From Crenobacter cavernae (GTDB lineage: Bacteria > Pseudomonadota > Gammaproteobacteria > Burkholderiales > Chromobacteriaceae), in contig NZ_CP031337.1 of the NCBI RefSeq assembly GCF_003355495.1, positions 2,919,001 to 2,983,000 on the forward strand: a stretch of 64,000 bases of DNA, read 5' to 3'. The stretch's first letter is position 1. Each line of letters opens with the position of its first letter. The notes beneath the pieces are model-generated. The model made no database searches. It was not told the origin of the DNA and saw nothing but the letters and a program-made list of their open reading frames with translations. Made by a program: the position numbers and the translations under genes. This document shows, one piece after another, positions 18,008 through 25,706 of the stretch.

Positions 18008-19492
18008 GTGACTTCGCTGTTACGTTCCGCGCTCGTTGCCACGCTGATGGTCAGCACGCTCGCGGGTTGCGAGAAGGTCGAAAGCCTGTTCAAGGGCGGC
18101 AGCGGCGCGCCCGTCGCGGTACCGGCCAAGGAAGACGGCACGGTGCAGATGCTGCTTCCCGACTTCACGCAGCTCGTCGAACGCGAAGGCCCGGCCGTCG
18201 TCAACATCCAGGCCAACAAGCTCGAGCAGACCGCGCAGAACGAACTGCCGTTCCCGATTCCCGAAGACGACCCGCTGTACGACTTCTTCCGCCGCTTCAT
18301 CCCGAACCCGAACGCGCCCGGCGGCGCGCCGCAGGAACCGCAGGGCTCGGAGAGCGTGTCGTTCGGTTCCGGCTTCATCATTAGCCAGGACGGCTACATC
18401 CTGACCAACGCGCACGTCGTGTCCGGCGGCAGCCAGATCAAGGTGATGATGACCGACAAGCGCGAGATGAACGCGAAGCTCGTCGGCCTCGACAAGCGCA
18501 CCGACGTCGCGGTGCTGAAGATCGAGGCGTCCGGCCTGCCGACGGTCAAGATCGGCAACCCGGCCGGCCTCAAGGTCGGCGAATGGGTCGCCGCGATCGG
18601 CGCGCCGTTCGGCTTCGAGAACACCGTCACCGCCGGCATCGTGTCGGCCAAGGGCCGCAGCCTGCCCGACGAGAACTACGTCCCCTTCATCCAGACCGAC
18701 GTCGCGATCAACCCGGGCAACTCGGGCGGCCCGCTGTTCAACCTGAAGGGCGAGGTCGTCGGCATCAACTCGCAGATCTACAGCCGTTCCGGCGGCTTCA
18801 TGGGCATCTCGTTCGCGATCCCGATCGACATCGCGATCGGCGTCTCCGACCAGATCAAGGCCAAGGGCAAGGTCAGCCGCGGCCAGCTCGGCGTGCACAT
18901 CCAGGAAGTGACGCAGGAGCTGGCGCAGAGCTTCGGCCTCGACAAGCCGCGCGGCGCGCTGGTGGTCAACGTCGAGCCGAACGGCCCGGCCGCCAAGTCC
19001 GGCCTGCAGATCGGCGACATCATCGTCACGCTGAACGACAAGCCGGTCGACAGCTCGAAAGACCTGCCGGTGATGATAGGCGCGCTGCAGCCGGGCACCA
19101 AGGTCAAACTCGGCGTGTGGCGCAAGGGCCGTGCGGCGGCGGTCGAGGTGCAACTGGGCGAGCTGTCCGGCGAGGCGCAGCCGACGCCGCAGCCGACGCC
19201 GCAGGGCAGCCAGCAGAGCTACCAGTTCGGCAAGCTCGGCCTGACGCTGGCCGAGCTGTCGACCGAGCAGCGCGACGAACTCGGCGTGCGCGGTGGCCTC
19301 CTGATCCAGAAGGCCCAGGGCCCGGCCGCCCGCGCCGGCCTGCAGCACGGCGACGTGATCATCGGCGTGAATCAGGCGCAGATCACCGACCTCAAGAGCT
19401 TCGAGAAGGCGGTCAACGCCGCCGGCAAGAACATCGCGCTGCTGGTGCGCCGCCAGGAAACCACGCTGTTCGTCCCGCTGCGCATCGAATAA
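18008..19492 (+). CDS. Do-family periplasmic serine protease with two PDZ domains (DegP/MucD-like)
   Basis: 494-residue envelope protease/chaperone. The start is the GTG at 18008. The leader has a lipobox-like LAGC ending at Cys21, so the protein may be a lipoprotein, unlike soluble E. coli DegP. The catalytic triad is visible as His136 (TNAHVV), Asp166 (RTDVAVLKI) and Ser239 (GNSGGPLF). Two PDZ domains follow, about residues 280-375 and 405-490, separated by a Gln/Pro-rich linker (QPTPQPTPQ). It degrades or refolds damaged envelope proteins. Monocistronic, with a strong terminator. DegP, DegQ and MucD cannot be separated here. Confidence 0.93.
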   Translation: MTSLLRSALVATLMVSTLAGCEKVESLFKGGSGAPVAVPAKEDGTVQMLLPDFTQLVEREGPAVVNIQANKLEQTAQNELPFPIPEDDPLYDFFRRFIPNPNAPGGAPQEPQGSESVSFGSGFIISQDGYILTNAHVVSGGSQIKVMMTDKREMNAKLVGLDKRTDVAVLKIEASGLPTVKIGNPAGLKVGEWVAAIGAPFGFENTVTAGIVSAKGRSLPDENYVPFIQTDVAINPGNSGGPLFNLKGEVVGINSQIYSRSGGFMGISFAIPIDIAIGVSDQIKAKGKVSRGQLGVHIQEVTQELAQSFGLDKPRGALVVNVEPNGPAAKSGLQIGDIIVTLNDKPVDSSKDLPVMIGALQPGTKVKLGVWRKGRAAAVEVQLGELSGEAQPTPQPTPQGSQQSYQFGKLGLTLAELSTEQRDELGVRGGLLIQKAQGPAARAGLQHGDVIIGVNQAQITDLKSFEKAVNAAGKNIALLVRRQETTLFVPLRIE

Positions 19493-19502
19493 GCCCGTAT
19501 GG

Positions 19503-19528
19503 AAAGGCCGCCCGAGGGCGGCCTTTTT
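19503..19528 (+). terminator. Rho-independent terminator after the Do-type protease
   Basis: AAGGCCGCCC-GAG-GGCGGCCTTTTT directly after the protease stop. Confidence 0.88.
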
Positions 19529-19565
19529 GCTGGGCACGCCCACCAGCGAAGATAAGGAGAACCCG

Positions 19566-20044
19566 ATGGATTTTCTGACCACCGACCTCGTCGACGCGCA
19601 CGAAGACAGCGTCGGCGTGCTCGACCCATCCTGCGGCCCTACGGCGGCACACCGCGCTTTGCCGGCCCCATCGCCACCGTCAAGCTGTTCGAGGACAACT
19701 CGCGGGTGCGCGAGGCACTAGCCCAGCCCGGCGAAGGCCGCGTGCTGGTCGTCGACGGCGGCGGCTCGATGCGCTGCGCGCTGCTCGGCGACATGCTGGG
19801 CGAGATGGCCGTGTCCAACGGCTGGGCCGGCGTCGTCGTCTATGGCTGCATCCGCGACTCGGTCGCGCTGGGGAAGCTGCCGCTCGGCATCCGCGCGCTG
19901 GCGACGCACCCGAAAAAATCACAGAAGCGTGGCGAAGGCCAGAGCGGCCTGACGCTGCATTTCGGCGGCGTCGACTTCGTGCCGGGCCACTGGCTGTACG
20001 CCGACGAGGACGGCGTCGTGGTCGCCGACCGCAAGCTGCTCTGA
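19566..20044 (+). pseudogene. rraA: RraA (RNase E activity regulator) gene broken by a one-base frameshift
   Basis: From the ATG at 19566 the protein starts as RraA should (MDFLTTDLVDAHEDSVGVLD). After about 20 codons, near 19625, the frame is lost. Reading on in another frame restores the family sequence at once (LRPYGGTPRFAGPIATVKLF, then VREALAQPGEGRVLVVDGGG and YADEDGVVVADRKL) to the stop at 20044. One missing base in the Asp-Pro codons explains it. RraA-like proteins act as regulators of RNase E or as 4-hydroxy-4-methyl-2-oxoglutarate aldolases. The rest is well preserved, so the event is recent or a sequencing error. A remnant starting at Met 19706 could still be made (112 residues). 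Confidence 0.85.
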
Positions 20045-20062
20045 ATGCGTTTTACCGACCGC

Positions 20063-20102
20063 AAAAAAGCTCGGCCAACCTTGAAGGTTGGCCGAGCTTT
20101 TT
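20063..20102. terminator. Uptake-word hairpin terminator between rraA and the GFA gene
   Basis: A6-GCTCGGCCAACCTT paired with AAGGTTGGCCGAGC-T7, with a single G between the arms. It sits between convergent genes and has A- and T-runs on both sides, so it can act in both directions. Confidence 0.88.
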
Positions 20103-20200
20103 TCTGGCTTGCGTGACAGCGGATCTTTCGTGCTGCTCGCCGCAGTGAAAACCATCTTCCATGACTATCGATCCCGGCGTATCACCCCACTCGCACGGCG

Positions 20201-20662
20201 TCACAAGCCGACGTCGTCGTCCGGCAATCGCGGACGCCCGTGGTGCGACGGCAGCATGTCCATACGTGCCCTCAGATGCATCGGCAGCGCCGACAGCACC
20301 GTCGGCGCCGCCCACAACAGGTGCTCGCTCCACCAGGTGTGATGCTCGGGCAAGAGCCGCAGCGGCTCGTCGAGCGAGCAGACGGTCAGGTCGATCTCGT
20401 CCGGTGACGATGCGTGCTGGTAAGACAGGGTGGCACCGCAGTTAGGGCAGAAGCCGCGCTCGACCGCGGCCGACGAATGGTAGACCCGCATCGGCTCGCC
20501 CTGCCACTCGACCTCGGCCAGCCTGACGGTGAACCAGGTCACGAACGCGGCGCCGCTCGTCTTGCGGCAGCTCGTGCAGTGGCAATGCGTGATGTGGTAG
20601 GGCTCGCCGTAGACCCGATAGCGGACCGCCCCGCACAGGCAACCTCCTCCGATGACGCTCAT
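20201..20662 (-). CDS. GFA-family (CENP-V-like) zinc protein
   Basis: 153-residue protein of the Mss4-like GFA family, named after glutathione-dependent formaldehyde-activating enzyme. Zinc-binding cysteines are visible as GGCLCGAV (residues 6-13), CHCTSCRK near 27 and FCPNCGATL near 71. Most bacterial members have no proven reaction, so the name should not be read as function. It is alone on the minus strand, between the rraA hairpin and the panD terminator. No uptake-like word inside. Confidence 0.85.
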   Translation of the reverse strand: MSVIGGGCLCGAVRYRVYGEPYHITHCHCTSCRKTSGAAFVTWFTVRLAEVEWQGEPMRVYHSSAAVERGFCPNCGATLSYQHASSPDEIDLTVCSLDEPLRLLPEHHTWWSEHLLWAAPTVLSALPMHLRARMDMLPSHHGRPRLPDDDVGL

Positions 20663-20781
20663 CGCGCGTCCCCCGCATAGGCACCGCCCGGGGAAGGGTC
20701 GGCACTCTAGGCCCGTCGGTTATGAATTGTTATGAAATTCAATTCATTATGCGGGAACAATCGGGTAAAAAACAATGTGGT

Positions 20782-20829
20782 GCGGCCAGACAAACAGGAC
20801 GCCCTCGGGCGTCCTGTTTGTCTGGCCGC
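20782..20829 (-). terminator. Long perfect hairpin after panD
   Basis: A 22-23 bp perfect stem (starting GCGGCCAGACAAACAGG) closes on a 2-4 base loop. On the minus strand it directly follows the panD stop and is followed about 6 bases later by TTTTTT, so it should end the pan transcript. It is much longer than the other terminators here and contains no uptake-like word. Confidence 0.85.
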
Positions 20830-20837
20830 CGCGACGG

Positions 20838-21218
20838 TCAGGCCGGCTGCACCGGCGTCTTGTTCACGAGCTCGGTGATGCGGTTCTTTTCATCGACGAA
20901 CACCAGCCTGGGCGCGTGGTCCTTCAGTTCGGCGTCTTCGTACTGGCCGAAGCTGGCGATGATCAACAGGTCGCCCGGCGCGGCGCGGCGCGCGGCCGAA
21001 CCGTTGACCGAGATGATGCCCGAGCCGCGCTCGGCGCGGATCGCGTAGGTCGCGAAGCGCTCGCCGTTGTTCACGTTCCAGATCTGCACTTCTTCGTATT
21101 CGCGGATGTCGGCGGCCTCGAGCAGGTTCTCGTCGATCGCGCACGAGCCGATGTAGTGAAGCTCGGCATGGGTGGTGGTCACCCGGTGCAGCTTCGATTT
21201 GAGCATATTGCGCTGCAT
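20838..21218 (-). CDS. panD: Aspartate 1-decarboxylase
   Basis: 126-residue pyruvoyl enzyme making beta-alanine from aspartate for pantothenate synthesis. The precursor self-cleaves between Gly and Ser in Y-I-G-S-C-A-I-D; Ser25 becomes the pyruvoyl group. The length matches the family. MQRNMLKSKLHRVT offers two possible starts (residue 1 or 5); the first is used in most homologues. It lies downstream of panC on the same strand, completing a panB-panC-panD set. Confidence 0.96.
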   Translation of the reverse strand: MQRNMLKSKLHRVTTTHAELHYIGSCAIDENLLEAADIREYEEVQIWNVNNGERFATYAIRAERGSGIISVNGSAARRAAPGDLLIIASFGQYEDAELKDHAPRLVFVDEKNRITELVNKTPVQPA

Positions 21219-21294
21219 GTATTGCTTTCCTTACGTCCTCGGTCTTTTCCGGTGCGACAGGGCGCTGCCGCCCCGTCCTGTGCCTCGCGGGAGA

Positions 21295-22128
21295 TTAACG
21301 CGTCGCCTCGACGTTGTCGATCAAACGCGTACGGCCAAGGCGCGCCGCCGCCAGCACGACCAGGCGGTGCGCGCCGGCGTGGGCGATCTCGAGCGTGGCC
21401 GCGTCGCGCACCTCGACGTAGTCGACCTGCCAGCCGGCGCCTTCCAGATCGGCGCGTGCGGCGGCCTCGAGGTCGGCGTAGTCGCTGTTGCCGGCTTCGA
21501 GCGCGTCGCGGATCGCCGACAGCTTGCGATACAGACGCGGCGCCTCGGCGCGCTCCTGTTCGATCAGATAAGCGTTGCGCGACGACAACGCGAGGCCGTC
21601 TTCGGCGCGGCCGGTGTCGACCGGCACGACCTCGACCGGGATATTCAGGTCGTCGACCATCGCGCGGATCACGAACAGCTGCTGGTAGTCTTTCTTGCCG
21701 AAGCAGGCGACGTCCGGCGCTACGATGTTGAACAACTTAGTGACGACGGTCGCCACGCCGCGGAAGTGCCCCGGACGGAACGCGCCGCACAGCTCGCTCT
21801 GAATGTGCGGCGGTTCGACGTTGAAGTCCTGCTTGATGCGCGGGTAGAGTTCGTGCTCGTCAGGGTGGAACACGACGTCGACGCCCTCGGCCTCGAGCTT
21901 GGCGCAATCTTCCTCGAAGGTGCGCGGGTAGGCGCCGAAGTCCTCGCCCTGGCCGAACTGCAAGCGGTTGACGAAAATACTCACCACCACCGCGTCGCCG
22001 CGTTCGCGCGCCGCGCGCACCAGCGACAGATGCCCGTCGTGCAGGTTGCCCATGGTCGGAACGAAGGCGACGCGGCCGGCGTTCTTGCGCCAAGCGCGCA
22101 TGTCGGCGATGGTCTCGATGATCTGCAT
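21295..22128 (-). CDS. panC: Pantothenate synthetase
   Basis: 277-residue enzyme joining pantoate and beta-alanine using ATP. Motifs: VPTMGNLHDGHLSLV (residues 24-38; the HxGH-type site is HDGH), the central FGKKDYQQL and the SSRNAYL segment near 183. The start at 22128 gives MQIIETIADMRAW; a longer open frame upstream overlaps panB and is not coding. It is separated from panB by 92 bp holding an imperfect hairpin with one uptake-like word. Confidence 0.96.
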   Translation of the reverse strand: MQIIETIADMRAWRKNAGRVAFVPTMGNLHDGHLSLVRAARERGDAVVVSIFVNRLQFGQGEDFGAYPRTFEEDCAKLEAEGVDVVFHPDEHELYPRIKQDFNVEPPHIQSELCGAFRPGHFRGVATVVTKLFNIVAPDVACFGKKDYQQLFVIRAMVDDLNIPVEVVPVDTGRAEDGLALSSRNAYLIEQERAEAPRLYRKLSAIRDALEAGNSDYADLEAAARADLEGAGWQVDYVEVRDAATLEIAHAGAHRLVVLAAARLGRTRLIDNVEATR

Positions 22129-22146
22129 GGATGGTTTCCTTGTTGC

Positions 22147-22180
22147 CGGTTGGCCGCGCCGAAGGGCTCGGCCAACCTTT
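22147..22180. terminator. Imperfect hairpin with one uptake-like word between panB and panC
   Basis: GGTTGGCC (22149-22156) can pair with GGCCAACC (22170-22177). Only the second arm keeps the full CTCGGCCAA word. There is no long T-run, so it may act as a weak intercistronic stop or an mRNA-stability structure. Confidence 0.45.
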
Positions 22181-22220
22181 GATTCGACGGGCGGCCGGGC
22201 CGCCCTGCGCTCGGCGCGAC

Positions 22221-23015
22221 TCAGAACATGTGTTCGTCCGCGGGGAAAGTCTTCGCGCGCACGGCATCGGCGTAGGCCTTGATCGCGCCGGCGATGCTGT
22301 CGGCGCCGACCATGAAGTCCTTCACGAACTTGGCCTTCTTGCCCGGATAGATGCCGAGCATGTCGTAGACGACCAAGACTTGGCCGGAAACATCGAGGCC
22401 GGCGCCGATGCCGATGGTCGGCGTAGCCGGGATCGCCTCGGTGACGCGGCGCGCGACGTCTGACGGCATGCACTCCATCAGCACCAGGCTCGCGCCGGCG
22501 TCGGCGAGTGACTTCGCGTCGTCAAGCAGCCGCGCCGCGTCTTCGTCGGTCTTGCCCTGCACACGGTAGCCGCCCATGGTGTTGACCGACTGCGGCGTCA
22601 GGCCGATGTGCGCGCAGACAGGGATGCCGCGCTCGACGAGGAAACGCGTCGTCTCGGCCATATAGGCGCCGCCTTCGAGCTTCACCATGTGCGCGCCGGC
22701 CTGCATCAGGCGGGCGGCGCTGGCGAAAGCCTGTTCGCGGCTTTCCTGGTAGGAACCGAACGGCAGGTCGGCGAGCACCAGCGCGTTTTTCGCGCCGCGC
22801 GCGACCAAGCGGGTGTGGTAGACCATTTCATCCAGCGTGACCGGCAGCGTGGAGTCGGCGCCCTGCAGCACGGTGCCGAGCGAGTCGCCAACCAGCAGCA
22901 CGTCGACGCCGGCCTCGTCCATCACTTGCGCGAAACTGGCGTCATAGCAGGTGAGCATGACGATCTTTTCGCCGTCCCGAGCCTTCTTGTGGAGGGTATT
23001 GACGGTAACTTTCAT
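22221..23015 (-). CDS. panB: 3-methyl-2-oxobutanoate hydroxymethyltransferase
   Basis: 264-residue enzyme making ketopantoate from ketoisovalerate and methylene-tetrahydrofolate, the first committed pantothenate step. Motifs: MLTCYDASFAQVMDEAG, LLVGDSLGTVLQG and VKLEGGAYM. The start Met at 23013-23015 (MKVTVNTLHKK) matches the family. It lies in a pcnB-folK-dNK-panB-panC-panD string on one strand, a gene order shared with many beta- and gammaproteobacteria. Confidence 0.96.
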   Translation of the reverse strand: MKVTVNTLHKKARDGEKIVMLTCYDASFAQVMDEAGVDVLLVGDSLGTVLQGADSTLPVTLDEMVYHTRLVARGAKNALVLADLPFGSYQESREQAFASAARLMQAGAHMVKLEGGAYMAETTRFLVERGIPVCAHIGLTPQSVNTMGGYRVQGKTDEDAARLLDDAKSLADAGASLVLMECMPSDVARRVTEAIPATPTIGIGAGLDVSGQVLVVYDMLGIYPGKKAKFVKDFMVGADSIAGAIKAYADAVRAKTFPADEHMF

Positions 23016-23071
23016 GCGGTTTCTTCCTCGATGCCGCGGCGGCAAAGAGAAAAGCCGCCGGGAGAGCCGTT

Positions 23072-23686
23072 TCAGACGGCCTTGTTGAAGTAGCTGCGCT
23101 GACCGCGCATGTCGGTGATGCAGCGCAACAATAGCTCGAAGTCTTCGTCGCTCGCAAGGTCGACGTGGTCGGCGTTCACGATCAGCAGCGGCGCGCGCTC
23201 GTAGCGGTGGAAGAAGGCGCTGTAGGCCGCATGGCTGCTCTCGACGAGGCCCTGCGGCACGCCGATGTCGGCGAGCTTTTCGAGGCTTTTTTCGAGGCCG
23301 GGCTGCAGGTAGATCGTGAGGTCAGGCACCGGGAACTCGGGCAAGAGCGTGTGCGCGAGGCGGCGGTACAGCGCCTGCTCGTCGCTATCGAGCACCAACT
23401 CGGCGTAGAGCGCGTCGCGTTCAAACAGGAAGTCCGACACCATCGGCTCGGCCAACAGTTCGCCCTTGAGCATATGTCGCGCGATCTCGGCGCGTTCGGA
23501 GAGGCTGTGCAGCTGCGTCGCGAAAGCGAGCGCCGGCTGTCCCTTGAGGAAGCGCGGCAGGAAGGGGTTGGCGTCGAGCGGGTCGGGCACGAAGCGCATG
23601 CGCCAGGCGCGCGCCAGACGCTCAGCCAGCTGCCGCTTGCTGATGCCGACCGGCCCTTCCACGACTACGTAACGGTATTCAGCCAT
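23072..23686 (-). CDS. Deoxynucleoside kinase-like protein with a degenerate P-loop
   Basis: 204 residues, homologous to the deoxyadenosine/deoxyguanosine kinase family usually encoded between folK and panB. The N-terminal strand and loop read VVVEGPVGISKRQLAERLA. The usual Walker A is GxxGxGK(S/T); here the second-last Gly is Ser and the Ser/Thr after Lys is Arg. The rest of the fold is kept (VSDFLFERDALYAEL; YLQPGLEKSLEKL). Either catalysis tolerates this loop or the protein has lost kinase activity while staying under selection. Codon use and GC look native. One uptake-like word (23447) lies within it. Confidence 0.8.
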   Translation of the reverse strand: MAEYRYVVVEGPVGISKRQLAERLARAWRMRFVPDPLDANPFLPRFLKGQPALAFATQLHSLSERAEIARHMLKGELLAEPMVSDFLFERDALYAELVLDSDEQALYRRLAHTLLPEFPVPDLTIYLQPGLEKSLEKLADIGVPQGLVESSHAAYSAFFHRYERAPLLIVNADHVDLASDEDFELLLRCITDMRGQRSYFNKAV

Positions 23687-23718
23687 CGCTTATCTCCTCG
23701 TCGCTATTCGGATGCCGC

Positions 23719-24198
23719 TCAACCCAGCTTTTCTATGCCCTGGCCGGCGAGCGAGGCCGCCAACGTCGCCGCATCGCCGTGCGCGCCGATCGCCAACTCG
23801 GGCGCGATCTGAGCCAGCGGCACCATCACGAAGGCGCGCTCGTGCATGCGCGGGTGCGGCAGCGTGAGTCGCTCGCTGTCCTGCGTGACGCCCTCGAACC
23901 ACAAGAGGTCGAGGTCGAGTACGCGCGGCGCGTTGCGGAAGGTGCGTACGCGGCCGAATTTTTCTTCGGTCGCGTGCAGCGTGTCGAGCAGTTCGTCGGC
24001 CGACAGCGCGCTGTCGAACTCGGCGACCGCGTTGATGAAGTCGGGCTGGTCGAGGTAGCCGACCGGCGCGGTGCGGTACAGCGACGACGCCTTGACCAGC
24101 GCAAGACCGGGAAGCTCGGCCAAGGTCGAGATCGCGGCCTTCACTTGGGCTTCCGGCGCTTCGAGGTTGCTGCCGAAGGCGACGAAGGCGCGGCTCAT
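23719..24198 (-). CDS. folK: 2-amino-4-hydroxy-6-hydroxymethyldihydropteridine pyrophosphokinase
   Basis: 159-residue HPPK (E. coli 159) that transfers pyrophosphate to hydroxymethyldihydropterin in folate synthesis. Motifs: AFVAFGSNLEAPEAQV at the start, RNAPRVLDLDLLWF near 93 and LPHPRMHERAFVMVPL near 115. The start at 24198 overlaps the pcnB stop by 4 bp (ATGA), so the two are co-translated, as in E. coli. A longer open frame upstream is pcnB shadow. An uptake-like word is at 24115. Confidence 0.96.
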   Translation of the reverse strand: MSRAFVAFGSNLEAPEAQVKAAISTLAELPGLALVKASSLYRTAPVGYLDQPDFINAVAEFDSALSADELLDTLHATEEKFGRVRTFRNAPRVLDLDLLWFEGVTQDSERLTLPHPRMHERAFVMVPLAQIAPELAIGAHGDAATLAASLAGQGIEKLG

Positions 24199-25550
24199 GC
24201 GCCGTTCCCCTGGCCGTCGGCGGCGCCCGGGGCTTTCTTGCGGCGACGGCGCTTGCGTTGCGCGCCGGCGCGCGGGCCGTCGTCCTTGACGTTGGCGATC
24301 ATGTCCAGACGCGTGTCGTCGTTCGCGCTCTGGAAGCGCGTCCACCAGTCGACCAGTTCGCGGTCGACCTCGCCGACCTCGGCGCGCAGCGCGAGGAAGT
24401 CGTAGGCGGCGCGGAAGCGCGGCTGCTCGAGGAAACGGAACGGGCGCTGGCCGCTGCGGCTCTCGAAACGAGGCTGCAGCATCCAGATCTCGCGCATCGT
24501 CGTCGAGAAACGGCGCGGGATCGCGAAGTCGTTGTCCTGCAGCGCCTCGACGTCGGCCATCGCCTCGAGCAGCGCGCCGACCGACTTCTCGCCGTTCTCG
24601 ACGCGGCGCTGCCAGCGGTTGTAGACCTGGTGCCACAGCATGGTCGCGAGCAGGAAGCCGACCGACACCGGCTTGTCGGCGCGGATGCGCGCGTCGGTCG
24701 AATCGAGCGCGAGCTTGACGAAGGCTTCGCTGCCCGGCTCGTCCATCACGGCGGCGAGCAGCGGGAAGTTGCCGTGCGACAGGCCCTCGTCGCTCAGCTT
24801 CTTCAGGCACTCGAAGCCTTGGCCCGAGTGCAGCAGCTTGAGCAGTTCGTCGAACAGGCGTGCAGGCGGCTCGTTCTTCAACAGGTGGGCGTGCGAGCGG
24901 ATCGGCTTTTGCGTCGCCTCGTCGATCTCGAAGCCGAGCTTGGCCGCCAGACGCACCGCGCGCAGCATGCGCACCGGGTCTTCCTGGTAGCGGCGCGCCG
25001 GCTGGCCGATCATCACCAGTTTCTTCGCGTTCAGGTCCTTCACGCCGTGGTGGTAGTCGATGACCGTCTCGTCGCTCGGGTCGTAGAACAGCGCGTTCAC
25101 GGTGAAGTCGCGGCGGTGCGCGTCTTCCTCCTGCGAGCCGTAGGTGTTGTCGGCCATGATGCGGCCGGTCTCGTTCTTGTCGCCGACCTCGCCGCCGCGG
25201 AAGGTGGTGACCTCGATCGTCTCCGGACCGACCATCACGTGCACGATGCGGAAGCGCCGGCCGATGATGCGCGAACGGCGGAACAGGTGATGGACCTCTT
25301 CCGGCGTCGCGTTGGTCGCGACGTCGAAGTCCTTGGGGTCGACACCGAGCATCAGGTCGCGCACCGCGCCGCCGACCACGTAGGCCTGGAAGCCCGCCTC
25401 CTGCAGTCGGGTGGTGATCTTGAGCGCGGCGAAGCTCAGACGGTCGCGATGCACGCCGTGCTGGGTGACGGGATAGATTTTGGGCCTGATGCCCTGGCGC
25501 GAACGGGCGCCGGGCAGGTCGAATACGCGTCGGATAAGCTTGCGGATCAT
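24195..25550 (-). CDS. pcnB: Poly(A) polymerase I
   Basis: 451-residue class II nucleotidyltransferase that adds 3' poly(A) tails to RNA and promotes decay. AYVVGGAVRDLMLGVDPKDFDVATNA contains the GG and DxD catalytic residues; it is followed by RSRIIGRRFRIVHV and an RNA-binding head. The C-terminus is strongly basic (QRKRRRRKKAPG), as in other PcnB proteins. The start at 25550 (MIRKLIRRVFD) is preferred; an upstream in-frame Met adds 25 unconserved residues. First gene of the pcnB-folK-dNK-panBCD string. Confidence 0.95.
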   Translation of the reverse strand: MIRKLIRRVFDLPGARSRQGIRPKIYPVTQHGVHRDRLSFAALKITTRLQEAGFQAYVVGGAVRDLMLGVDPKDFDVATNATPEEVHHLFRRSRIIGRRFRIVHVMVGPETIEVTTFRGGEVGDKNETGRIMADNTYGSQEEDAHRRDFTVNALFYDPSDETVIDYHHGVKDLNAKKLVMIGQPARRYQEDPVRMLRAVRLAAKLGFEIDEATQKPIRSHAHLLKNEPPARLFDELLKLLHSGQGFECLKKLSDEGLSHGNFPLLAAVMDEPGSEAFVKLALDSTDARIRADKPVSVGFLLATMLWHQVYNRWQRRVENGEKSVGALLEAMADVEALQDNDFAIPRRFSTTMREIWMLQPRFESRSGQRPFRFLEQPRFRAAYDFLALRAEVGEVDRELVDWWTRFQSANDDTRLDMIANVKDDGPRAGAQRKRRRRKKAPGAADGQGNGA

Positions 25551-25658
25551 GAAAGAAATCGGCTGGGAAAGGTGGGATCGCAAGAAGATTGCAAGGGGCA
25601 GATTATAGCCGGAACGCCCCGGCAAATACAGGCGTAGCCGGCCGTCTTATCGAGACAG

Positions 25659-25691
25659 GCCCGCCGGAGCGCCGACCGGGCCCCGGCGGGC
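25659..25691. terminator. GC-rich hairpin between pcnB and the E2 gene
   Basis: GCCCGCCGG (25659-25667) pairs with CCGGCGGGC (25683-25691) over a 15-base loop. It lies after the E2 stop on the minus strand but has no T-run on that side, so termination there may need Rho. Confidence 0.35.
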
Positions 25692-25706
25692 GTCGGTTTT
25701 ACGCCC

